Below, piece by piece: positions 15,271 to 21,430 of a stretch of DNA of 21,430 nt (the first letter of the stretch is position 1; each line of letters starts with the position of its first letter). This DNA comes from CAZQLE01 sp964593905 (GTDB lineage: Bacteria > Chloroflexota > Anaerolineae > Anaerolineales > Anaerolineaceae), in NCBI GenBank assembly GCA_964593905.1, contig CAZQLE010000051.1, forward strand, positions 1 through 21,430. Reading direction: 5' to 3'. The notes under the pieces were generated by a model that did no database searches, was not told the DNA's origin, and saw only the letters and a list, made by a program, of their open reading frames with translations. The position numbers and the translations under genes are program-made.

Positions 15271-16755
15271 TCACCGCCAGCGATAAATGGCCATGTTTTC
15301 GCCCCCGGCTCTGGGCGAAAACTGGCCTGCGCTTGAATAAACCGGGGTCAACGGGCGGGTAATTTCGGGATACCAGCCAGGAAATGTAACCAGATACTCA
15401 GCCCCCCGGGCGGTAAGAAATTCGGCCAATTTTTGCTCATCGCGAATAAAAGGGATTACCTCCGGGGTGATCAACCCGGCCATATCCAACAGGTCGCGCT
15501 GACCAAAATACCCCAGAGCGCCAATATCATGCGCTGCAATCAGGCTTTCGGCCGGGGTATTCTCAGCCACCCAGCGGGCCGCTGCAACCATCTCGGTCTC
15601 GATAATGGCCGTATCTTCAGCATAAGAAACAGCGCCCAGACCGCTAAAAGCAAACAGCACCAGGGTGATGGTTAAAAGCCAGGCCGCCCGAACCACCCGC
15701 GTAATGGGTTTGGATTGCACTTTAAGCCAGTTCATTAAGGATGCGGTGCCAATGCCCGCCAGAACAAAATAAACCGGCATTGTTGGTATAAGATACCGTC
15801 CGTGTTGGTAGGTAACCGGCAGACTAACGGCATAAATCAGGTTATAGCCCGACCACCACAGAATCGCGGCAATCCCAACCCATTGTTTTTTATGGAAAGA
15901 CAAAACAATGGTTTGGAGAAAACCGGGCAGCAGCAACACCCCCACCCCAATCAGCGGCAGCAGAAACAGCGAACCCAGCCGTTCAAAAAATGGGGTTTGC
16001 ACCAACACCGCATATTCGGCCTGTTTGGCATAAAACGTGGTTGGCATCCATGCACCCGAAAAAAAACGATTAAATACCAGATAAGGCAAAAACCCAAGCA
16101 GAAAAACACCGCTAATTTCCAATATCAGGGTCAGCTTTTTGCGCCACGCCGCTGTGCCCAACAAAACCACAAAAAAGATCGGACCCAGCAAGGTAAGGCC
16201 ATCCGGTCTGATCCAGACAATAATCCCCAACAGCAGACCCGTGATCCAGAGCTGTTTTTGCATAAACAACACATGAAACACCAGAATGATCATCAACGCA
16301 TAGAGCAAAGTCTCCATGCCTGAAAGCGCCGCCCAGATCAAATGCCACTCACTTGCCAGAAGAATGCCCATCCAGGGGATCTGTGAATGCCACAGTTCCA
16401 GACTGTGGCGGAAGATTTGTTCACCCACAATAGCCAGCATCACCAGCGTAAGAAAGCCAAGCAGTGTGGACCACACCACCGGCGGAAGACCCAAGACATG
16501 AGCGATGGAAAGCAATATCGTCCACAGCGGGGCTGTTGACCCGCCCGATAAGACGCCCGGTATAAATGACCATTCACCCCGTTGAGCCAAATTTCTGGCA
16601 TAGGTCTGATGGATCCAGGCATCATCCAGCGGAAAACCCAGCCCTCCGATAAAACTGGAGACGATCAAAAATCCGCTCACGGTCATTAAAGCCGTAAAAG
16701 CCACCCAGAAGAAACGGGTGTGCCCCGGTTTGGCAAGCACCATTTCAGGATCCAT
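15271..16755 (-). CDS. Integral-membrane glycosyltransferase, GT-C (GT39/ArnT-like)
   Basis: The start is ATG 16755, two bases after the preceding TAA; the ribosome site GAGGGGGG is formed by the end of the upstream gene. The 494-residue protein has about ten hydrophobic helices. After TM1 comes the GT-C acidic pair in FPLDDAWIHQTYARNL (Asp44, Asp45), then GGSTAPLW. Helices dominate to about residue 390, followed by a soluble C-terminal part (AAHDIGALGYFGQRDLLDMAGLITPEVIPF). Such enzymes move a sugar from a polyprenyl-phosphate donor onto lipids or proteins on the outer face of the membrane. Donor and acceptor are unknown. It is the last gene of the four-gene block. Confidence 0.85.
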   Translation of the reverse strand: MDPEMVLAKPGHTRFFWVAFTALMTVSGFLIVSSFIGGLGFPLDDAWIHQTYARNLAQRGEWSFIPGVLSGGSTAPLWTILLSIAHVLGLPPVVWSTLLGFLTLVMLAIVGEQIFRHSLELWHSQIPWMGILLASEWHLIWAALSGMETLLYALMIILVFHVLFMQKQLWITGLLLGIIVWIRPDGLTLLGPIFFVVLLGTAAWRKKLTLILEISGVFLLGFLPYLVFNRFFSGAWMPTTFYAKQAEYAVLVQTPFFERLGSLFLLPLIGVGVLLLPGFLQTIVLSFHKKQWVGIAAILWWSGYNLIYAVSLPVTYQHGRYLIPTMPVYFVLAGIGTASLMNWLKVQSKPITRVVRAAWLLTITLVLFAFSGLGAVSYAEDTAIIETEMVAAARWVAENTPAESLIAAHDIGALGYFGQRDLLDMAGLITPEVIPFIRDEQKLAEFLTARGAEYLVTFPGWYPEITRPLTPVYSSAGQFSPRAGGENMAIYRWR

Positions 16756-16757
16756 AG

Positions 16758-18359
16758 TTATCCCCCCTCGGGCCGGAAATGGTAAATTTGAGCATCCGCC
16801 GTCTGGCCCAGATAGATCCATGCTCCCCATGTTTGCGGAGCAGTATACAGTTCGTCCAGCGCAGGAACGTGATTGGTCTGAATCACCAGATATGTGGCTC
16901 CATAGCGGCGGGCGAGCTGATCGATCTCGGCCAGACTGCCGTAAGGAATGACGATGGACGGAATACCAGTCGTAAGCGTAAACCCCGGTGAATCATTGAT
17001 CATGACCATCTCCAGCGGTTGTTCTTGATCCTTCAAAAAAGCAGAAATCTGTTGAAAATCTCTCTGGTTCTTTTGATCCAATGGGGCGCGCGGATCGCCG
17101 CCGATCACCGTGCTGGTAAACAGAAAGAGGGTCATCACCGCAGCGCAAAAGATCAACAACATACCAAAATTCTGATAGGCCCGGGTGGGATGCCATTTTC
17201 TTTTTTGAACCTCCCTGTTCACCGCGGCACGCAGCCCAATCATCGCCCAGGCCCAGAACAGGGGTTGAAAAGCCGCCCCCGAATGCAAGAAACCGCCCCG
17301 CATCCCTGCGAAGGGAAATACCACCGACATCACCCCCAGTGTAAGCACCCACAACCCGACCGCCAACCGGGTGATTCGCTCGCTGCGCGTCTTCCAAAGA
17401 CCGCCCAGCATAAAGGGGAGCAAAAAGATACCGCTCTGCACCGCCACAAAAGTTTGCAAATTATTCCAGAGCGCGCTGAAACGCACCTGCAAAATGGCAA
17501 AAAGACCGCTATCCAACCAGTTGGAAAACGTAAGCGGGGCAGGTGTTGGCAAAAAGGTCTGATTGTAATCGGTCAACCACAACGTCAGGCTGCCGCCGGG
17601 CGGCAGCAGCGTGCCAAAAACACGCAGATTCCGCCCATACCAAAACCCGCTGACCAGAAAATACCCCATCAGCAGCCCTGCCCCTGCCCACAAAAAACCC
17701 TGCAAAATAGGTTTGTGTTGTTTTCTGCGCTGCCAGCCCTCGGCCAAAATGACCAGCCCGCCAGCGGCCGCCCACAGCAGCCCGTCGGCGCGGGTCATAT
17801 GCAATCCACCGGCTGCCAGTCCCATGAGCAGATATCGCCAAAACGAACCCGATGAATTGCTTGCGGCCAGAAGAAAGATCGTGCCCAGAATCATATACAG
17901 GGTGATCGTCTCGGTTGTCGTAGTATAAACCAGATAAAAACCGGGGAAAAGCGCAAAAAAGCCGGCCAATAGGGCAGTGGTGCGGTCACGCATTAACTGC
18001 CAGGTGGTGAAAGCCGTCAACGGGGCAAGCAGCGCCGCCAAAAGTACAAAAAAGATCCTGGCAGCCAGATAAGTCTCACTGGCAGCAACGATCATTCCCA
18101 GCGCAGCCACCAGCGACGGCAGAGGCATCCAGTAGGTATGGCTGGGGTGCGGCAAGCCCGCGGGTTGATCCAGATAATTCCATAAAAAATTCTGAGTCAG
18201 GCCATGCCCCTGTGCCAGCCGCACACCGCCGGCAAAATAATATTCGGCATCCATATAGCCGGGCGCTTTTTGCAACAGAGCCGCCCCGCCAGAAATGACC
18301 AGCCCAAAAAGGAAGAGGACGATTAAATTCTTTGCGGAGAGAGATGGGTTATTTTTCAT
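16758..18359 (-). CDS. Integral-membrane glycosyltransferase-like protein (GT-C type)
   Basis: The 533-residue protein begins 5 bases after the previous stop (TAA, ATGCC, ATG) without its own ribosome site, so it is probably translated by coupling. After TM1 (residues about 11-29) the first loop has GYMDAEYYFAGGVRLAQGHG, with the Asp37/Glu39 pair expected for the metal or donor site of GT-C enzymes. A HPSHTYWMPLPSL motif follows. There are about nine further helices and a soluble C-terminal segment that ends DAQIYHFRPEGG. It resembles the gene after it in layout but not closely in sequence. Substrate unknown; a role in cell-surface glycan or glycolipid synthesis is inferred from the block. 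Confidence 0.82.
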   Translation of the reverse strand: MKNNPSLSAKNLIVLFLFGLVISGGAALLQKAPGYMDAEYYFAGGVRLAQGHGLTQNFLWNYLDQPAGLPHPSHTYWMPLPSLVAALGMIVAASETYLAARIFFVLLAALLAPLTAFTTWQLMRDRTTALLAGFFALFPGFYLVYTTTTETITLYMILGTIFLLAASNSSGSFWRYLLMGLAAGGLHMTRADGLLWAAAGGLVILAEGWQRRKQHKPILQGFLWAGAGLLMGYFLVSGFWYGRNLRVFGTLLPPGGSLTLWLTDYNQTFLPTPAPLTFSNWLDSGLFAILQVRFSALWNNLQTFVAVQSGIFLLPFMLGGLWKTRSERITRLAVGLWVLTLGVMSVVFPFAGMRGGFLHSGAAFQPLFWAWAMIGLRAAVNREVQKRKWHPTRAYQNFGMLLIFCAAVMTLFLFTSTVIGGDPRAPLDQKNQRDFQQISAFLKDQEQPLEMVMINDSPGFTLTTGIPSIVIPYGSLAEIDQLARRYGATYLVIQTNHVPALDELYTAPQTWGAWIYLGQTADAQIYHFRPEGG

Positions 18360-18364
18360 GGCAT

Positions 18365-19837
18365 TTATGGAATGTAGTGATAAATTTCAAGATCATTCAA
18401 AACCGTCCGTTCATCCATCTGCCAGTCGCGGTTTAACGCCCCCAGCATCGGATGAGACATTCCCATCGCCTGATACTCTGCAATGGTTTTGCTAAACACC
18501 ACAAAGAAAAACCCCGCCCGGCCTTTCAGCGCCGCAGGCCAATCTTGTGTGGGGAAAATCTGCATCGCCTGCTGCGAAGCCGGCGCAAATGTATCGTTGT
18601 GCGAGCCCGGTTCATCTGGCAAAAACAACTGCGGCATAGCCGAGTCATAATAACGCATGGGCAGATAGCTTAACTTGTTATCGTGCAAAACGATCTCACC
18701 GGGTTCCAGGCTGGTCTCCAACAGGGCAGCCGCCTCCTGGTACGGAGAGCGGGGAAACTGGCGAAATGAAATCTGGTAGGAGAGCGAAACCAGAGCCGCA
18801 GCCACAAAACCGGCCGCCAGAATGACGCCCACCCCTTTCGGGAATTTATGTGCGGCCAGAACCCCGGCCAGACCATAATAAGCCAGGTTGGCCACAATAA
18901 AACCGCGCGGGACAAAGATCGGGCGCATCAGGTAGGATACGGCAAAAAGAATCAGCGGTGGAAGCAGCGCAGTCAGCAGCAGAAATTGCACCCCACTCTC
19001 ACGGCGGCTGCGCCAGCTTTCGAGGCCGATAAAAATCAGGAGCGTCAATGCAACAAAAGCCGCCGCATACAACCGGCCAGCGGGCAGCGGCAGGCTGGTT
19101 GTGGTTTGAATCACAGCCTGAATCACCTCAACCAGACCAGGGCGGGGTGTCCAAAAAGCTGTTTGAATCTTTTGCAACTGGGCAGGTAAAACCAACCACC
19201 ACGGAAGCGCCAAAATTGCCGCCGCAAACATCGCCATGCCATAGCGGAACAACAACTTCATTTCTCTGCGCAATAATAAAAAGACAAAAGGCGCCGCCAG
19301 ACCAAACACCGCCAGGTTATGGGTATACAGCGCCGCAGCCGCACACAATACCAGAGCAACCCATTCCCCGCGGCGCTTTCCAGGTTGGTTCCGACGCACC
19401 CACAGCCGGACAAAAAGCCAGGTTACCCCCAACTGCAATGCCCCCAGAAAGGCATACATGCGGATATCCTGGGCATGATAAATCTGAAACGGCGAAATCG
19501 CGGCAAAAAACATGGCCCACAGCCCCGCCTCTTCATCTGCCAGCTCGCAGACGGTTAAGAACAGCAACACCAGTGCGCTCAGGCTCAACACCACACTCAA
19601 CAGCCTCAACCAGACCAGTGAGGTGCCCAGCTTCATCCAAAAATGGAGCAGGAAATAAAACAGGGGCGGCATGGTATCCGCCAGGGTCCCCGGCACAATC
19701 TCGGTCAGGCTGCGGCCGGCCAGAAAAAAAGTAAAAGCGTCATCATATTGAATGCTGCGCGACCCGATCGCCAGACAGCGCAAACCCAACCCGGTGAGAA
19801 AAATGGCGGCAAAGAAGAAGCGGGTGCGTTTGGTCAT
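18365..19837 (-). CDS. Glycosyltransferase family 39-like membrane protein
   Basis: I choose ATG 19837 (MTKRTRFFF) because GGGGA lies about 8 bases upstream; the longer frame from 19891 would overlap the preceding gene. The 490-residue protein has the typical PMT_2 layout: TM1, then SIQYDDAFTFFLAGRS with Asp32-Asp33, then ADTMPPLFYFLLHFW, and the loop HAQDIRMYAFL. Nine or more helices follow, then a periplasmic-type C-terminal domain. Known relatives use dolichyl- or undecaprenyl-phosphate sugars for protein or lipid A glycosylation. The gene ends 5 bases before the next one. Confidence is high for the family, low for the substrate. Confidence 0.87.
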   Translation of the reverse strand: MTKRTRFFFAAIFLTGLGLRCLAIGSRSIQYDDAFTFFLAGRSLTEIVPGTLADTMPPLFYFLLHFWMKLGTSLVWLRLLSVVLSLSALVLLFLTVCELADEEAGLWAMFFAAISPFQIYHAQDIRMYAFLGALQLGVTWLFVRLWVRRNQPGKRRGEWVALVLCAAAALYTHNLAVFGLAAPFVFLLLRREMKLLFRYGMAMFAAAILALPWWLVLPAQLQKIQTAFWTPRPGLVEVIQAVIQTTTSLPLPAGRLYAAAFVALTLLIFIGLESWRSRRESGVQFLLLTALLPPLILFAVSYLMRPIFVPRGFIVANLAYYGLAGVLAAHKFPKGVGVILAAGFVAAALVSLSYQISFRQFPRSPYQEAAALLETSLEPGEIVLHDNKLSYLPMRYYDSAMPQLFLPDEPGSHNDTFAPASQQAMQIFPTQDWPAALKGRAGFFFVVFSKTIAEYQAMGMSHPMLGALNRDWQMDERTVLNDLEIYHYIP

Positions 19838-19853
19838 TGGCTGGGTCCCCGGT

Positions 19854-21119
19854 TTAGCGAGAGGGATTTTCCTTCTGGTAGGTGAGCTCATACCAGGTGT
19901 GCTGCGGGTTCACCGCCCACCAGCGCACCCAGAAAAGTGTGATCAACATAAACAGGGGCAGCGGCAGAAACATGAACGGCGACTGTTGGGGCTGGTCGCC
20001 GTACTGCACAGTCCCCAGAAATATCGCCCAGATACCCACAAACAACAACGCCAGAGAAACCAGCGTCATAATCCTTCCACCCCGCCGCCAGCGTTCTTCC
20101 CACAGGGTAAAAACCAGCAAAATAGCCGGGGTAAGTACAATAAAGTTCCCCGGATCGGTCTGAATGCCGATCCACTGGCTGACCACCAGGGTAAAACAGG
20201 CCGTCCACAAAAAACCACGGAATTCCCAGCGCGTTGACAGCCACCATTCCAACAGCAGCACGCCCCCCAACACTCCGGCAACAATCCACCCCAGCCGCGC
20301 ACCCATGGCCGGCAGATAGTACGCCAGCGCCGTTTGCAGCGTGCCGGGCGGGTTATAACCGGGGTAGCGCAAGACTTCGCGCAGATTCTGCAGAATCCAG
20401 TCGGGCAAAAATAGTGCTGCGGTCACCGCCAGCAAAAGCACCACACCAACCATCCACCCCACCAGCTTCATCCGGCGTTTACGCAGTCCCCAGATCAAAA
20501 TAAACAGATAAAAGACAATAACCACCTGAGGTTTGATGGTCGAAAGAGCAAATAATAAACCGGCCAGTTCATCCTGACCATTTTTCAGCGCGTTTAAACC
20601 GCCCACGATAAACAATGCGATCAGAATCACCGCATTCCCGTTGATCAATGGCCGCAGCCCGTGATACCAGAGCAGCCCAAAGACCAAAATCCCCGCGAGC
20701 AGCAGCGGTTTGGGTTTCCAATCGCTCAGGCGAATGCTTAAAAACATCAACAGGACCAATGATATTTCCAGCAAAGTCATCCACAACGCACGCGCCGTGG
20801 TGAAATCAGATACCAGCGCAAATGGCAGAAACAAAACCATGGAATATAAAGGATACGCCACGCGCAGCTCGTGTTCGCCGGTCTGCGCTGCCCGCCCATA
20901 AGCCAGGGTCTGAATCCGCAATGCCGCTTCATCGCTATAGGGGCTGACGCCTTCGGTAAAAAAGGCCCGCGTTCCCACCCAGTGCACCAGAAAATCATTG
21001 CCGCCCGGATTGGCGCCGGCATAGCGCAGATTAAAAAAGGTCAATCCGGCCAGCAACACCACAGCAAAAACAGCCAGTATAATTAATTGCAAGGTGGGGT
21101 TACGACGGTAATTCACCAT
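19854..21119 (-). CDS. GT87 (DUF2029)-like polyprenyl-phosphate-mannose type glycosyltransferase
   Basis: ATG 21119 follows GAGGAG (21125-21130); a GTG at 21125 would overlap that site. The 421-residue protein has TM1 at about 10-29, then GGNDFLVHWVGTRAF with Asp42 as the likely key acidic residue, then SPYSDEA. Nine or so helices follow, with the internal STIKPQVVI block characteristic of GT87/DUF2029. Actinobacterial relatives are alpha-mannosyltransferases that build lipoglycans from polyprenyl-phosphate mannose. It is the first gene of the four-gene block; the next begins 16 bases past its stop. A TATAAT on this strand (21165-21170) may drive the block. Confidence 0.85.
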   Translation of the reverse strand: MVNYRRNPTLQLIILAVFAVVLLAGLTFFNLRYAGANPGGNDFLVHWVGTRAFFTEGVSPYSDEAALRIQTLAYGRAAQTGEHELRVAYPLYSMVLFLPFALVSDFTTARALWMTLLEISLVLLMFLSIRLSDWKPKPLLLAGILVFGLLWYHGLRPLINGNAVILIALFIVGGLNALKNGQDELAGLLFALSTIKPQVVIVFYLFILIWGLRKRRMKLVGWMVGVVLLLAVTAALFLPDWILQNLREVLRYPGYNPPGTLQTALAYYLPAMGARLGWIVAGVLGGVLLLEWWLSTRWEFRGFLWTACFTLVVSQWIGIQTDPGNFIVLTPAILLVFTLWEERWRRGGRIMTLVSLALLFVGIWAIFLGTVQYGDQPQQSPFMFLPLPLFMLITLFWVRWWAVNPQHTWYELTYQKENPSR

Positions 21120-21140
21120 CCACACTCCTCAAAGACTTTG

Positions 21141-21169
21141 TTGATATAACTTGACCATAGAGCTATTAT
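21141..21169 (+). promoter_or_regulatory. Promoter of the nitrilase-family gene
   Basis: TTGATA (21141-21146), a 17-base spacer and TATTAT (21164-21169) form a good sigma70-type promoter, one mismatch in each box. The predicted start (about 21175-21177) falls at or just before the ATG at 21178. Confidence 0.7.
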
Positions 21170-21170
21170 A
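21165..21170 (-). promoter_or_regulatory. Candidate -10 box of the glycosyltransferase block
   Basis: A perfect TATAAT on the minus strand lies 45 bases before ATG 21119. No clear -35 was found at 15-18 bases spacing. It shares five bases with the plus-strand -10 of the divergent gene, so the two polymerases would compete. Confidence 0.4.
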
Positions 21171-21177
21171 AGCGCAT

Positions 21178-21430
21178 ATGAAAATCAAAATATCTCTCGC
21201 TCAATTAAATCTTATCTACGGCAACCAGGATAAAAACCTGGAAAAGGCGCTGTCCTGTATTCACGAGGCGGCAGTCAATGGCAGCGATATGATTTTACTG
21301 CCCGAGCTGTGGTCCTCAGGATACGATCTCGAAAACCGCAATCAGTATGCCGCCCGCAACGCTGAGATCCTGCGCGAGGTGCACGCCGCAGCAGAACGCG
21401 AGTCGATCTGGGTCGGCGGTTCGGTCATCA
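21178..21430 (+). CDS. Carbon-nitrogen hydrolase (nitrilase superfamily), 5' part
   Basis: The frame from ATG 21178 stays open to the window edge (84 codons). MKIKISLAQLNLIYGNQDKNLEKAL is the typical first strand and helix. MILLPELWSSGYDL carries the first catalytic residue, Glu43, of the Glu-Lys-Cys triad; Lys and Cys would be outside the window. Members hydrolyse amides or nitriles (omega-amidase, beta-ureidopropionase, NAD synthetase glutaminase and others), and the short visible part does not decide. There is no ribosome site upstream and the promoter places the transcript start at or next to the ATG, so the mRNA may be leaderless. Confidence 0.9.
   Translation, partial: MKIKISLAQLNLIYGNQDKNLEKALSCIHEAAVNGSDMILLPELWSSGYDLENRNQYAARNAEILREVHAAAERESIWVGGSVI

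Noticed and set aside
17019..17855. 278-codon plus-strand frame
   Set aside because: It lies wholly antisense to a membrane glycosyltransferase gene. The product is rich in Gln, Pro, Lys and Arg, as expected from the complement of hydrophobic codons.
19048..19734. 228-codon plus-strand frame
   Set aside because: Antisense to the GT39-like gene, with Pro/Gln/Arg-rich low-complexity composition and no ribosome site.
1..21430. CRISPR array, insertion sequence, prophage, toxin-antitoxin or defence island
   Set aside because: No spaced direct repeats, transposase or integrase motifs, terminal inverted repeats or recognisable defence genes were seen on either strand.

Overview
The window is an ordinary-looking stretch of bacterial chromosome from a lineage I infer to be Chloroflexota, most likely class Anaerolineae. 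That assignment rests on gene content and style: PPi-type phosphofructokinase, a DegS-like kinase, runs of multi-pass GT-C glycosyltransferases, and G5/propeller lipoproteins. No marker gene in the window proves it. I see no transposase, integrase, phage gene, CRISPR array or large repeat, and no gap of more than 300 bases lacks a gene. The longest gap without a CDS is 595-889, which holds a tRNA. The next is 15043-15270.

Left part (1-4374). The 3' part of a polyprenyl diphosphate synthase converges on a tRNA-Leu(GAG) on the minus strand. The two share a bidirectional terminator, and the tRNA has a near-consensus promoter. On the plus strand follow plsX (phospholipid synthesis) and a small two-TM membrane protein. 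These converge, through another bidirectional terminator, on the minus-strand pair scpB-rluB (chromosome condensation, 23S rRNA pseudouridylation).

Middle part (4424-11025, all plus strand). Two predicted lipoproteins come first; the second combines a ubiquitin-like DUF348 domain, a G5 domain and a TolB-like beta-propeller. Then come a UDP-glucuronate decarboxylase-type epimerase overlapped (ATGA) by a GtrA-like membrane protein, a ChlI-like AAA+ ATPase, a URO-D superfamily protein and an RsmD-type 16S rRNA methyltransferase. The last two are spaced by only 2 bases and both use TTG starts.

Right part (11054-21119, all minus strand, listed in the direction of transcription). A four-gene block of integral-membrane glycosyltransferases (one GT87-like, then three GT39/ArnT-like, very tightly spaced) is followed by a DegS-like histidine kinase with its own extended -10 promoter. 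After it come a PPi-type phosphofructokinase, class II fructose-bisphosphate aldolase and a Nudix hydrolase. Sugar-nucleotide synthesis, GtrA and the GT-C enzymes together suggest investment in cell-surface glycans. The pfp-fba pair is a reversible glycolysis/gluconeogenesis core. At the right edge a nitrilase-superfamily gene starts on the plus strand, divergent from the glycosyltransferase block, and looks leaderless.

I did not find a clear new defence or mobile system. The best leads are an RsmD homologue with an altered catalytic motif (APPQY), a plus-oriented terminator that implies antisense transcription across the Nudix gene, the DUF348-G5-propeller lipoprotein, and a Cys4 insertion in the ChlI-like ATPase.
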